DNA of 64,000 bases from Coriobacteriaceae bacterium AF45-21 (GCA_027682925.1 JAQCYU010000005.1:1-64000), one strand, 5' to 3'. Shown: positions 34,397 through 43,486, counted from the first letter of the stretch. The notes: a model not told the origin generated them from the sequence alone. Translations and numbers: made by a program.

Positions 34397-35104
34397 TTAC
34401 TCAGCCAGGAAGTCGCGCTGGACAGCGGGATCGACCTTGACGCCAGGGCCCATGGTGGAAGACACGGAGATGGACTTGACGTACTTGCCCTTAGCAGAAG
34501 AGGGCTTGACGCGCAGGATCTCGGTGTACAGGGCAGCGTAGTTCTCGACGAGCTGCTGCTCAGAGAAGGACTTCTTGCCCAGGGGCACGTGGCAGATGCC
34601 GTAACGATCGGCGCGATACTCAACGCGGCCGGCCTTGAGCTCGGAGACCATCTTGGCGACGTCCATGGTCACGGTGCCGAGCTTGGGGTTCGGCATGAGG
34701 CCACGGGGACCAAGGATCTTACCGATGCGGCCAACCTTGGCCATCATGTTCGGCGTAGCGATAGCAGCGTCGAAGTTGATCTCGCCCTTCTGGATCTGGG
34801 CGACGAGCTCGTCGGAACCGATGATGTCGGCGCCGGCAGCCTCGGCCTCGCGGGCCTTCTCGCCCTCGGCGAAGACGGCAACACGAACGGTCTTGCCGGT
34901 GCCGTGGGGCAGGGAGATGGAACCACGGATGTTCTGGTCAGCCTTACGAGTATCGATGCCCAGACGGAAGTGGGCCTCGACGGTCTCGTCGAACTTGGCG
35001 GTGTCGAGCTCCTTGATGAGCTTGGCAGCCTGAAGGGGGGTGTAGAGCGTGGCGCGGTCGATCTTCTCGGCAGCGGCGTTATAGCTCTTACCATGCTTAG
35101 CCAT
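34397..35104 (-). CDS. rplA: 50S ribosomal protein L1
   Basis: Forms the L1 stalk that guides tRNA release; also a translational repressor of its own operon in other bacteria. 235 residues, with [18 protein letters not shown] and the C-terminal [11 protein letters not shown] typical of L1. ATG at 35104 is chosen (AGGAGG 8 bases upstream); the other ATG 6 bases earlier would be only 2 bases from the site. Last gene of the operon. Confidence 0.95.
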   Translation of the reverse strand: MAKHGKSYNAAAEKIDRATLYTPLQAAKLIKELDTAKFDETVEAHFRLGIDTRKADQNIRGSISLPHGTGKTVRVAVFAEGEKAREAEAAGADIIGSDELVAQIQKGEINFDAAIATPNMMAKVGRIGKILGPRGLMPNPKLGTVTMDVAKMVSELKAGRVEYRADRYGICHVPLGKKSFSEQQLVENYAALYTEILRVKPSSAKGKYVKSISVSSTMGPGVKVDPAVQRDFLAE

Positions 35105-35221
35105 GTGCATTACCTCCTGTGGTCAAACGGGCGTGAGCCCTCCCACATCGTATCGTGTGCCCTATTGCACACATATAACGCGCGCCCCGGTCGGAGCACG
35201 CGTCATTACCTAAAGAAATCG

Positions 35222-35650
35222 CTACTCAGCGATGGTGACGCCCATGGAACGGGCGGTACCGGCGATGATCTTCTTGGCGGCGTCAATGTCGTTGGCATTG
35301 AGGTCCGGCATCTTGATCTCGGCAATCTTGGTGAGCTGCTCCTGGGAAAGCTGACCAACCTTGTCGGCCTGGGGCTTAGCGGAACCAGACTTGAGGTTCA
35401 GCTCCTTCTTGATGAGATGAGCCGCCGGCGGGGTCTTGGTGATGAAGGAGAAGGACTTGTCCTCGTAGACAGAGATCTCAACGGGGATGATGTCGCCCTT
35501 CTTGTCCTGCGTCTCGGCGTTAAAGGCCTGGCAGAACTGCATGATGTTCACGCCAGCAGCGCCCAGGGCGGGGCCGACGGGAGGAGCAGGGTTAGCTGCA
35601 CCAGCAGGAATCTGGAGCTTAATGACGTTGGCAACCTTCTTCTCAGCCAT
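35222..35650 (-). CDS. rplK: 50S ribosomal protein L11
   Basis: Binds the GTPase-associated region of 23S rRNA and is needed for the stringent response. 142 residues, with the proline-rich [20 protein letters not shown] near residue 14 and the C-terminal [14 protein letters not shown] at 35650 is used since AAAGGA is 6 bases upstream. Lies between nusG and rplA. Confidence 0.95.
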   Translation of the reverse strand: MAEKKVANVIKLQIPAGAANPAPPVGPALGAAGVNIMQFCQAFNAETQDKKGDIIPVEISVYEDKSFSFITKTPPAAHLIKKELNLKSGSAKPQADKVGQLSQEQLTKIAEIKMPDLNANDIDAAKKIIAGTARSMGVTIAE

Positions 35651-35770
35651 GGTCATTCCTTTCGAATCACGAGTGTGAAGTACTTGCTATATCGTAAGCA
35701 CGCACGTGTTAGAAGCACTCCTGAGATGAGCAGTCACAGAAGAAGCACGCTCGCGCGAACGGACGAAAAC

Positions 35771-36307
35771 TTAAGCGATGACAGCGACCTGGTTAAAGTC
35801 GAGCTCGACCGGCGTCTCGCGGCCAAAGATCATCAGCGTGACCTTGAGCTTGCCAGCCTCGGTGTTAACCTCGGAGACCTTGCCATCAAAGTCGGTAAGC
35901 GGGCCATCGGTGACGCGGACGGACGTGCCGACCTGAATATCGACCGAGGTGCGCTTGGGCGAATCGCCCTTACCGGGACGACGAGTCATCTTGTTGTACT
36001 CGTCGCGGGAAAGCGGAGCGGGCTTGCCGTTGCCGCCCAGGAAACCGGTGACGCCAGGCGTGTTACGAACGCACGTCCAAGCATCGTCATCCATCTCCAT
36101 GCGGACCAGGACATAACCCGGGAAGATCTTAGAATCCTTGGTCTCGCGCTTGCCACCCTCTTTAATCTCGGTGACACGCTCCATAGGAATCTCGATATCA
36201 AAGATACGGTCCTGCATGCCCATGGTCTCGATGCGATGCTCGAGATCGGACTTAACGCGGTTCTCGTATCCAGAGTAAGTGTGAACGACGTACCAACGCT
36301 TAGACAT
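35771..36307 (-). CDS. nusG: Transcription termination/antitermination protein NusG
   Basis: Binds the clamp of RNA polymerase and couples transcription to translation or Rho. 178 residues: the NGN domain (RWYVVHTYSGYENRVK at the start, FPGYVLVRMEMDDDAW) and the C-terminal KOW domain (VRVTDGPLTDFDGKVSEVN). Starts 3 bases after the secE stop, so the two are coupled. Confidence 0.96.
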   Translation of the reverse strand: MSKRWYVVHTYSGYENRVKSDLEHRIETMGMQDRIFDIEIPMERVTEIKEGGKRETKDSKIFPGYVLVRMEMDDDAWTCVRNTPGVTGFLGGNGKPAPLSRDEYNKMTRRPGKGDSPKRTSVDIQVGTSVRVTDGPLTDFDGKVSEVNTEAGKLKVTLMIFGRETPVELDFNQVAVIA

Positions 36308-36310
36308 GGT

Positions 36311-36649
36311 TTAGCCCCTCAATCCAGAGAACAGAGCAAGAGCCTCGCCAAAGCCAGCATCGAGCAGAGCGATGACGACGCCGACGACGATCAGAGAAGC
36401 GCAAACGACGACAGAGTAGTTCACGAGCTCCTTCTTATCGGGCCACGTGACACGCTTCATCTCGGACTTGACCGAAGCGAAATACTTCTTGGTGCGGGCG
36501 AAGAAACCAGGCTTCTCGTTCTTCTTGGACTTCGCAGCCTTCTCGTTCTTCTTGGCAACGGCCTTCTTGGCCTCAACCTTGGAGTTGGCGGCAGCGTTAT
36601 TGGCAGGTGCCGACTGCTGAGCCTTCTTCTTGTTCTTCTTGTTGGCCAT
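36311..36649 (-). CDS. secE: Preprotein translocase subunit SecE
   Basis: Single-helix type subunit that clamps SecY. 112 residues with a long lysine/alanine-rich N-terminus (residues 1-45), the conserved amphipathic region SVKSEMKRVTWPDKKEL (about residues 60-76) and one membrane helix (VVVCASLIVVGVVIALLDAG). It is longer than the minimal 60-residue form only through its basic N-terminus. Confidence 0.95.
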   Translation of the reverse strand: MANKKNKKKAQQSAPANNAAANSKVEAKKAVAKKNEKAAKSKKNEKPGFFARTKKYFASVKSEMKRVTWPDKKELVNYSVVVCASLIVVGVVIALLDAGFGEALALFSGLRG

Positions 36650-36725
36650 TTGGGTTACCTCCGCGCAATGCGCTTATACATGAGTAAACCGTAAGCCCCC
36701 AATTGGGAGCTTACGGAATAATGAC

Positions 36726-36801
36726 TGGCACGCCAGGAAGGACTCGAACCCTCAACACTCGGTTTTGGAGACCGATGCTCTACCAATTGAACTACTGGCG
36801 T
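36726..36801 (-). tRNA. tRNA-Trp (CCA)
   Basis: 76 bases with CCA encoded. Acceptor ACGCCAG/CTGGCGT, anticodon stem CGGT-CTCCAAA-ACCG with anticodon CCA, T-arm with TTCGAGT. Sits between rpmG and secE, as in many bacteria. Confidence 0.95.
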
Positions 36802-36814
36802 ATGTGACTAGAGA

Positions 36815-36964
36815 CTAGCGAGTCTCTTTGTGCAGCGTGTGGTGACGGCACCAGGGGCAATACTTCTTGATCTCCATACGATCAGGCATGGTCGACTTGT
36901 TCTTGGTGGTCGTATAGTTGCGGCGCTTGCACTCAGTGCACGCAAGAGTAACTAGAGTACGCAT
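36815..36964 (-). CDS. rpmG: 50S ribosomal protein L33
   Basis: 49 residues, [17 protein letters not shown] at the start, then [20 protein letters not shown] and a basic end. Two Cys pairs (CTEC and CPWC) make this the zinc-binding form of L33. A candidate ribosome site, AAAGG, lies upstream of ATG 36964. It lies before tRNA-Trp and secE and shares their promoter. Confidence 0.93.
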   Translation of the reverse strand: MRTLVTLACTECKRRNYTTTKNKSTMPDRMEIKKYCPWCRHHTLHKETR

Positions 36965-37009
36965 GTATCCTGAACCTTTCATTTCCGCCCCGTACGGGCA
37001 CGAGTTGTT

Positions 37010-37039
37010 ACTTTATCAGCTCCACGTAAGTGCTGTCAA
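37010..37039 (-). promoter_or_regulatory. Promoter of rpmG-tRNA-Trp-secE-nusG
   Basis: Minus strand TTGACA (perfect), 18 bases, TAAAGT. The sequence just upstream, GAGGTTTTCA, is nearly identical to that before the tRNA-tuf promoter at 38838-38867. Confidence 0.75.
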
Positions 37040-37184
37040 TGAAAACCTCGAGTCAATTGGTTCTCGGTGGATCCATTCATATTTGGAACACATCAATGAA
37101 GCCATCGAGATCTAATCAATCCCTCGCGCTTGGCTTATGGGCGAGCTAAGCGCAATCGGCAGGGAATAAGCCCCGCGTAGAAAA

Positions 37185-37213
37185 GAACCCGGCACCCTAT
37201 AAGTGCCGGGTTC
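37185..37213 (-). terminator. Terminator of tuf
   Basis: Minus-strand stem GAACCCGGCAC/GTGCCGGGTTC followed by TTTTCT. Confidence 0.9.
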
Positions 37214-37241
37214 TCTAAGTCAGCTATATCAAAGAGCTTAT

Positions 37242-38431
37242 TTACTCAATGATCGTGGAGACGATGCCCGAACCGACGGTGTGGCCACCCTCGCGGATAG
37301 CGAAGCGCAGGCCCTCCTCCATGGCGATCGGGTGAATAAGGTCGCCCTCGATGGTGATGTGGTCACCAGGCATAGCCATCTCGGTGCCCTCGGGGAGCTT
37401 GACCGTACCGGTAACGTCGGTGGTACGGAAGTAGAACTGAGGACGATAACCATCGAAGAACGGGGTGTGACGGCCGCCCTCCTCCTTGGTCAGAACGTAG
37501 ATCTCACCGGTGAACTTGGTGTGCGGGGTAACCGAACCGGGCTTGCAGAGAACCTGGCCACGCTCGATGTCCTCGCGCTTGATGCCGCGGAGCAGCAGAC
37601 CGACGTTGTCGCCAGCCTCGCAGAAGTCCATGGACTTACGGAACATCTCGATACCGGTAACGACGGTGTTCTGGGTATCCTTGATGCCGACGATCTCGAC
37701 GGGCTCGTTGAGCTTGAGCTCACCGCGCTCGACACGGCCGGTAGCAACGGTACCACGGCCGGAGATGGTCATAACGTCCTCAACGGCCATCAGGAACGGG
37801 AGGTCGTTGTTACGAGCAGGCGTCGGGATGTACTCATCGACGGCGTTCATGAGCTCGCGGATAGCGTCCATCCACTTGGCGTCGCCCTCGAGAGCGCCCA
37901 GAGCGGAACCACGGATGACGGGGATGTCGTCGCCGGGGAAATCGTACTCGGAGAGGAGCTCACGGGTCTCCATCTCGACGAGGTCGATGAGCTCGTCATC
38001 GTCGACCATGTCGCACTTGTTCAGGAAGACGACGATGTAAGGAACGCCGACCTGACGGGCAAGCAGGATGTGCTCGCGGGTCTGAGCCATGGGGCCGTCG
38101 GTAGCGGCGATGACCAGGATGGCGCCGTCCATCTGAGCAGCACCGGAGATCATGTTCTTGACGTAGTAGCGTGGCCCGGGCAGTCAACGTGAGCGTAGTG
38201 ACGGGCAGCAGTCTCGTACTCGACGTGGGAGACGGAGATCGTAATGCCGCGCTCGCGCTCCTCGGGAGCCTTGTCGATGTTCTCGAACGCAGTGAAGTCA
38301 GCCTTGCAGCCCTCGGTCTCGGAGAGAACCTTGGTGATGGCAGCGGTCAGCGTGGTCTTGCCGTGGTCGACGTGACCAATGGTGCCGATGTTAACATGCG
38401 GCTTAGTGCGCTCAAACTTCTCTTTGGCCAT
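37242..38431 (-). CDS. tuf: Elongation factor Tu (one-base frame break near 38170)
   Basis: GTPase that delivers aminoacyl-tRNA to the ribosome. G1 GHVDHGKTT (residues 19-27), G2 RGITI, G3 DCPGHA, G4 NKCD and the C-terminal [11 protein letters not shown] are all present. The frame breaks right after DCPGHA: CACGCTACTAC should read CACGCTGACTAC (H-A-D-Y). With the base restored there are 396 residues, the normal length. Follows tRNA-Tyr, -Thr and -Met, an arrangement like the E. coli tRNA-tufB operon. Confidence 0.96.
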
Positions 38432-38527
38432 AAAGCCCTCCTCTTAACAGGTCGTCCCCGGACGGGACTTTGCCTTTATACCATAGTGGCCTCTCAACAT
38501 ACTATTGAGAAGCCACCGTGTTACCTA

Positions 38528-38604
38528 TGGTAGCGGTGACTGGATTCGAACCAGTGACGCCACGGGTATGAACCGTGTGCTCTAACCAACTGAGCTACAC
38601 CGCC
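38528..38604 (-). tRNA. tRNA-Met (CAT)
   Basis: 77 bases including encoded CCA. Acceptor GGCGGTG/CACCGCT (G-T closing pair), anticodon loop TTCATAC, T-loop TTCGAAT. The first pair is not mismatched like a typical initiator, so it is probably elongator Met (a CAT tRNA-Ile2 cannot be excluded). Confidence 0.92.
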
Positions 38605-38607
38605 GGA

Positions 38608-38683
38608 TGGAGCCTGCAACCAGACTTGAACTGGTGACCTCTTCGTTACCAACGAAGTGCTCTACCGACTGAGCTATACAGGC
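38608..38683 (-). tRNA. tRNA-Thr (GGT)
   Basis: 76 bases with CCA. Acceptor GCCTGTA/TGCAGGC, anticodon stem CTTCG-TTGGTAA-CGAAG. Three bases from tRNA-Met. Confidence 0.93.
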
Positions 38684-38693
38684 ACTTGACGGG

Positions 38694-38775
38694 TGGGAGC
38701 TATAGGATTCGAACCTATGTAGGCAGAGCCAACGGGTTTACAGCCCGTCCCCATTAACCACTCGGGCAAACTCCC
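38694..38775 (-). tRNA. tRNA-Tyr (GTA)
   Basis: About 82 bases, class II with a long variable arm (TGGCTCTGCCTAC). Anticodon stem ACGGG-CTGTAAA-CCCGT. The CCA end is not encoded (ACCC follows the acceptor stem). First gene of the tRNA-tuf transcript. Confidence 0.93.
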
Positions 38776-38837
38776 AATCGTTCAAGTATCCGCAGGTTCT
38801 TTGGTCTTTTGGACCGCCGCCCCCGCGAACGAAAAAG

Positions 38838-38867
38838 ATAATACGATGCAACCTTGGGGGCTGTCAA
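38838..38867 (-). promoter_or_regulatory. Promoter of the tRNA-Tyr/Thr/Met-tuf operon
   Basis: Minus strand TTGACA (perfect), 18 bases, TATTAT (5/6). Strong promoter as expected for tRNA and tuf. Confidence 0.75.
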
Positions 38868-39081
38868 CGAAAACCTCTAGATACACGGTGCCGGGCGTAT
38901 CTATGTACCTTTGACCTGTGGTTTTGTTGAGTTTAGATATGAAGGACGGTGAATTTCGCTACGCTGGTGACATTTCCCGAGAGAACACTTTGGCACGGTG
39001 GAGTACGCCTAGAGCATCGACCTTCGATAACGACCCTCTCGCACTATTACATAGATCGCAATCGGGCTTCCACGGCACGAT

Positions 39082-39164
39082 CGAGCGTGGATAATCTCCC
39101 GCTTTTAGCGCGGCTCTAAGGCCAAAGTGGCAGATTATCCACGCTCGTTCTCCAGGCGGGAGAA
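39082..39164. repeat. Palindromic repeat, GAGCGTGGATAATCT family
   Basis: 16-bp arms CGAGCGTGGATAATCT and complement (39082-39097, 39132-39147) followed by a small hairpin GTTCTCC-AGGC-GGGAGAAC. Related sequence occurs at 43185 and 56793. The rest of 38868-39178 shows no gene. Confidence 0.8.
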
Positions 39165-39178
39165 CTATAGAGCCGCAA

Positions 39179-40051
39179 CTACTCGGGCCAGGCCAAAGTA
39201 GACCCATAGAGCGGCTCCCCCTTGGTGCAGGGGTAGCGACTCAAGTAACACGACGATAGCAAGTCGAAGAAATAAGTCATGGCATATTTCGAATAAACGC
39301 CGAGTCGGTCAATTCCGTTTCCCGCATTACCAAGACGATATACACGGTCAAAAGACCTCGATTTGTCATCGTTGCTAAACGCAGTAATTAGAATCTTCCT
39401 GCCCGAACGGCAATCAAGATACTCACGCGCCTGTGACGCAAATAGCCCGGAGACCGATACGAGAATTATCAATGACTGCGAAGCGTCTCCCGTGTTTTTC
39501 AATTCCGCGACGTTAGCCCCAGCAACTATGCGGACTATCTTGCCCGCATAAAACATTTCCTGCTGAAATCGTACGAGATTGGCGCTCACATTATTGGTGC
39601 ACCAGATTTCAACGTTTTTATGGCCATCAATTTCGTCAGCAAGGTGCTTAATAGCGATATCGGACACGCCGCTTTCAACCTCAGCGAACATCTCGATCAT
39701 GCGAACGTCGAGCTCTGCCCTGTACTCCTCGTAGCCAAATTCCTCCTCTCGATGGCTTAAGTCGCTTGGAAAGACTGATTGAGTAAATGATTCTTTCAAA
39801 TCGCTAAGAGACTGGTAGCCCAATCGATTGCAGAAACGACGAACAGCGGAACGGGTAACGAATGCATCGCGGGTTATTGCGGCAACATTGATTTCGCTCG
39901 AACGCCTAATGTGAGCGATGAGATATCGAGCGATGGCGGCATCGTTTGTCCCAAACTCGCTGTTGATGATGGAGCTAATGCGATTGAGCACATCGAAGTC
40001 ATTGATATTCACGTGATCTCTCTTTCCGCTCTCCTCGAAATCATGGTTCAT
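39179..40051 (-). CDS. RpiR/MurR-family transcriptional regulator
   Basis: 290 residues: N-terminal HTH (IARYLIAHIRRSSEINVAAI, then AVRRFCNRLGYQSLSDLKE, about residues 40-85) and a C-terminal SIS sugar-phosphate-binding domain (VEIWCTNNVSANLVRFQQEM, about residues 145-165). Divergent from the beta-glucoside genes and probably senses their phosphorylated sugar. ATG at 40051 has no clear ribosome site and lies within an inverted repeat. GTG near 40012, preceded by GGAAAGAGAG, is an alternative start that would shorten it by 13 residues. Confidence 0.85.
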   Translation of the reverse strand: MNHDFEESGKRDHVNINDFDVLNRISSIINSEFGTNDAAIARYLIAHIRRSSEINVAAITRDAFVTRSAVRRFCNRLGYQSLSDLKESFTQSVFPSDLSHREEEFGYEEYRAELDVRMIEMFAEVESGVSDIAIKHLADEIDGHKNVEIWCTNNVSANLVRFQQEMFYAGKIVRIVAGANVAELKNTGDASQSLIILVSVSGLFASQAREYLDCRSGRKILITAFSNDDKSRSFDRVYRLGNAGNGIDRLGVYSKYAMTYFFDLLSSCYLSRYPCTKGEPLYGSTLAWPE

Positions 40052-40062
40052 TTATTGAACCA
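40044..40062. promoter_or_regulatory. Candidate operator of the beta-glucoside locus
   Basis: Perfect inverted repeat TGGTTCA-TTTAT-TGAACCA in the gap between the divergent regulator and glucosidase genes, overlapping the first start codon of the regulator. Likely autoregulatory site; inferred. Confidence 0.55.
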
Positions 40063-40163
40063 AACAGCTTTGGTCGTTCTCCTATGATTCAAATCAGTTG
40101 ACGTCATCTTAATCGTAATTCCGCCACACGTATCCACCGTGTTGAATGATGGAAAGGGGATTC

Positions 40164-41582
40164 ATGGGCAACGTGAACAACATGCCGTTTCTCTGGGGTT
40201 CCGCCACGGCGTCTTATCAGTGCGAGGGTGCCTGGAACGAAGACGGCAAAGGCCTTGGCGAGTGGGATTTCTTTAGCCACACAAGCAATAAGAACATCAA
40301 CCATGTTGACGGTGATGTATCTTGCGACTTCTACCATCGCTATGAAGAAGATATCCGCATGATGAAAGAAGGCGGACAAAACACCTATCGCTTCTCTCTT
40401 TCATGGAGTCGAATCATCCCCACGGGTATCGGCGAAGTGAATGAAGAGGGTATCGATTTTTATAATCGGGTCATTGATTGCTGCCTCGAAAATGGCATAG
40501 AGCCCAACGTTACGCTGTTCCATTACGATCTACCATTCACGCTTGCTTGCAAAGGCGGATGGCTGAACAACGACATGGCAGAGTGGTTCTGCAAATACGC
40601 CAAGATTTGCTTTGAGCGCTTTGGAGACCGCGTCAAAATCTGGGCTACCGTTAACGAGCCGCATTTCTACAGCTACTGCGTAAACATGTTGGGCAACTAT
40701 CCCCCCAATCGATCGCTCGACGTTCAGTCGTACATGCAGTTTCAGTACAACCTGATGCGCGCAAGCGCACTCGCAGTCCGAACATATCGTCAAATGGGCT
40801 ACGACGGCATCATCGGCGCCGTCCACGATGGCGGCGTTGTCGAACTCGACCCGGCAACCGAGCACCCTGATGACGTATTTCGATACGCAGACTTTTTCGC
40901 CAATCGCATGATTCTGGCACCAGCGCTTCAGGGTCAACTGCCGCCAGAAATGGACGAAATCCTTGAAAAACTTGGCGTCTCGCTCTATCGATCCCCAAAT
41001 GACGTAGAAGAATTCAGAGACGGTAAAGTCGATTTTATTGGACTCAACGTGTATTGCCGAGAGTATGTAACCGACTGGCACGGTGGAGAGCTTGCCGTTT
41101 CGGCGAACAATAAGGGCGGTTCGAGCAAAAAGGTCGAAGGGAAATGCATTGCGCCCTTGTTTGAAAGCGCCCGCGACAGCAATGTTCCCCGCAATAAATG
41201 GGGCCGCGAAATACTCCCAGGTTGCATGTATTCAACCATCATGGATGTCCACGAGCGCTATGACGCGCCCCGCATCTTTATTACGGAAAACGGACATGGC
41301 GCCTATGAGCAACCAGACGCAGACGGAATGATCCACGATGATGACCGCATCGAGCTTCTGGGCCAGTTCATCGAGCACATGATGAGGGCTAAGCGCGACG
41401 GCGCGCGCGTTGAGGGCTACTACCTCTGGTCGACGATGGATCTGTATAGCTGGATCAACGGCTACGAAAAACGATACGGACTTGTCCATATCGACTTCGA
41501 GAACAATCTGGAGCGCACCCCCAAAAAAAGCTGGTATTGGTACCGAGACCTTATCTCGAAGTATCAGGAGCAGGAAGGTTAG
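40164..41582 (+). CDS. 6-phospho-beta-glucosidase, GH1
   Basis: Cytoplasmic enzyme that splits phosphorylated beta-glucosides delivered by the PTS. GH1 features: N-terminal FLWGSATASYQCEGAWNEDG, acid/base Glu in TVNEPH (about residue 173), nucleophile Glu in FITENGHG (about residue 375) and the C-terminal YLWSTMDLYSWINGY. 472 residues. ATG at 40164 follows GGAAAGGGG; earlier in-frame ATGs have no site. Followed 9 bases later by the EIIBC gene. Confidence 0.9.
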   Translation: MGNVNNMPFLWGSATASYQCEGAWNEDGKGLGEWDFFSHTSNKNINHVDGDVSCDFYHRYEEDIRMMKEGGQNTYRFSLSWSRIIPTGIGEVNEEGIDFYNRVIDCCLENGIEPNVTLFHYDLPFTLACKGGWLNNDMAEWFCKYAKICFERFGDRVKIWATVNEPHFYSYCVNMLGNYPPNRSLDVQSYMQFQYNLMRASALAVRTYRQMGYDGIIGAVHDGGVVELDPATEHPDDVFRYADFFANRMILAPALQGQLPPEMDEILEKLGVSLYRSPNDVEEFRDGKVDFIGLNVYCREYVTDWHGGELAVSANNKGGSSKKVEGKCIAPLFESARDSNVPRNKWGREILPGCMYSTIMDVHERYDAPRIFITENGHGAYEQPDADGMIHDDDRIELLGQFIEHMMRAKRDGARVEGYYLWSTMDLYSWINGYEKRYGLVHIDFENNLERTPKKSWYWYRDLISKYQEQEG

Positions 41583-41591
41583 GAGAAAGAG

Positions 41592-42992
41592 ATGAAATAT
41601 CAGGCAATGTCCGAAACAGTCCTAAAGGCTGTTGGCGGCAAAGAGAACATTACATCGGTAACTCATTGTGCGACGCGCCTTCGCATCGACGCACGAGACA
41701 CCTCGATCATCGATCTCCAGCTCGCCAAATCGGCCGATCAGGCGCTCGGGGCAGTAGTCAGCGGTGGCCAGCTTCAGGTGATCATCGGACCCAACGTCAC
41801 CGAGGCTTACAACGACTTTCTCGACTTCGCGGGAATCGAAGTCGGCGGTGGCACGGTTGCCGACGATGCCCAAACCGCCAAAGACCTTGCAGAAGGCATT
41901 AAAAGCGGTAACACCGCCATGGGCTTGATTGAGAAATTCGGGAACGTCTCTGCACAGGTATTCATGCCCATCGTCCCGGCGCTCATCGTTGGCGGACTCA
42001 TTCTTTCGATCAAGAATCTCCTGGTCAATTATTGCGGATTGAGCACCGATAGCGGAACCGCCCAGGTCCTGCTGGCGATCTTTAGCGCTTCGTTTAGCTT
42101 CTTGCCCGTTTATCTTGGTTATCAGCTCGCAGCCGTCATGAAGATGCAGCCCATCATGGGCGCATTGCTGGGCGCGATCATGATCAGCTCGTCCATTAGT
42201 GGTGCCGAGGGTCTCGACTTTCTTGGTATTCCCATCCCGACGAACGACTATTCGAGTACGGTAGTGCCCATCGTACTGGGCGTTGTATTCATGTACTTTG
42301 TCGACCGCGGCCTTCAGAAGATCATTCCCGACGTTACCAAACTGTTCTTGAAGCCGCTGCTCACCATGATCATCGTCGTGCCCGTCGAGCTGATTATCCT
42401 TGGCCCCGCCGGCAGCATGATGGGCTACGCGCTGAGCGATGCCGTCACGTGGCTTATGGACAACGTGGCATTTATCGCTACTCCGATCCTGGCAGCCCTT
42501 AACCCCTATTTCGTCATGCTCGGTCTCGATAAGGCTTACATCGCAATCGAAGTTACGAGCCTGGCGCAGCTCGGTTGGGCACCCATTATCTTTGGATTCA
42601 TCTCGAACCTCTGCATTGGCGGCACGAGCCTCGCCCTGGCAACTGCCATGAAGGGAAACAAAGAGAAGAGGGGTATGGTCACCACGGTTGCCGTCACCGC
42701 ACTCTGTGGCGTAACCGAGCCCGCGTTCTACGGTTGCCTCATCGAGCGTCCCCGCCTGCTTGTCAGCACGGCAATCGGCGCGCTCTGCGCTGGACTCCCT
42801 GCAGGCATCTTTGTTCTGAAAGAGTATGTTGCGGGAGCATGCCCCGGCCTTCTTTCGGCACTCATCTTTATCGCTCCCGATGGGTCCATGGGCAACTTCG
42901 TGCTGGCATGCGTTGTCGCCATCATCGCCATCGTCGTCTCCTTCATCGCTGCACGCGTGATCATCAAGAAGAACCCCAGCTATATTGAGTAG
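41592..42992 (+). CDS. PTS beta-glucoside-type EIIBC component, without EIIA
   Basis: Imports and phosphorylates a beta-glucoside. An N-terminal EIIB domain of about 80 residues carries the phospho-cysteine in VTHCATRLR (about residue 26). A linker then leads to an EIIC domain with about ten membrane segments, including LYLGYQ-like LPVYLGYQLAA and GVTEPAFYG (substrate-site motif). 466 residues: the EIIA domain found at the C-terminus of many BglF-type proteins is absent, so a separate EIIA such as crr (20480) must supply phosphate. TTAGGAG precedes ATG by 7 bases. Confidence 0.9.
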   Translation: MKYQAMSETVLKAVGGKENITSVTHCATRLRIDARDTSIIDLQLAKSADQALGAVVSGGQLQVIIGPNVTEAYNDFLDFAGIEVGGGTVADDAQTAKDLAEGIKSGNTAMGLIEKFGNVSAQVFMPIVPALIVGGLILSIKNLLVNYCGLSTDSGTAQVLLAIFSASFSFLPVYLGYQLAAVMKMQPIMGALLGAIMISSSISGAEGLDFLGIPIPTNDYSSTVVPIVLGVVFMYFVDRGLQKIIPDVTKLFLKPLLTMIIVVPVELIILGPAGSMMGYALSDAVTWLMDNVAFIATPILAALNPYFVMLGLDKAYIAIEVTSLAQLGWAPIIFGFISNLCIGGTSLALATAMKGNKEKRGMVTTVAVTALCGVTEPAFYGCLIERPRLLVSTAIGALCAGLPAGIFVLKEYVAGACPGLLSALIFIAPDGSMGNFVLACVVAIIAIVVSFIAARVIIKKNPSYIE

Positions 42993-43093
42993 ATGCCCGC
43001 TGTTTGCATTGGGGACATCCTCGGCAGACCATTAGCAAGAACCCAAGAAGTTCCTTAGGAGCTCGATTAATCCATTCGGATTCCTGAGGCACA

Positions 43094-43128
43094 AACGACC
43101 CCGATTCCACAATGAAATCGGGGTCGTT
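43094..43128 (+). terminator. Terminator of the beta-glucoside operon
   Basis: Stem AACGACCCCGATT/AATCGGGGTCGTT followed by GTTTCT. Confidence 0.85.
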
Positions 43129-43184
43129 GTTTCTAAAGCCGTCGATAGACAATCGGTGTTTACCTTAGCTCCCTATCCAAGTTA

Positions 43185-43214
43185 ATTATCTACGCTCGTT
43201 CTCCGGTCGGGAGA
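43185..43214. repeat. Partial GAGCGTGGATAATCT-family repeat
   Basis: Contains ACGCTCGTTCTCC and CGGGAGA in the same order as the right half of the copy at 39082-39164. A further CCACGCTCGAGC follows at 43241. It appears to be a decayed copy. Confidence 0.55.
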
Positions 43215-43280
43215 TTTTCTTCGCTCGCGTGTCCAGAAATCCACGCTCGAGCAGGACATCCAGATCCACGCCCGCCCTTG

Positions 43281-43335
43281 TCTCGATCTGTAACAGCAAG
43301 AGGCCTATTCCGCTTCTACATGTTACAGATCAAGA
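43281..43335. repeat. Palindromic repeat, TCTCAATCTGTAACAG family, copy 3
   Basis: Arms TCTCGATCTGTAACAG and TGTTACAGATCAAGA. Confidence 0.8.
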
Positions 43336-43360
43336 TATTCCTAAAACACCCTAAGTTTCA

Positions 43361-43417
43361 TCTCAATCTGTAACAGTTAGATGCCGAATATCGGTCTTGG
43401 TGTTACAGATTTAGACA
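43361..43417. repeat. Palindromic repeat, TCTCAATCTGTAACAG family, copy 4
   Basis: Arms TCTCAATCTGTAACAG and TGTTACAGATTTAGACA, 25 bases after copy 3, again a tandem pair. Confidence 0.8.
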
Positions 43418-43486
43418 AACTGGAGAACGAGACAAACCAAAAACGGGATGGGCGCTAACCCGATGGCGCACCACCTAAATAGAAAC

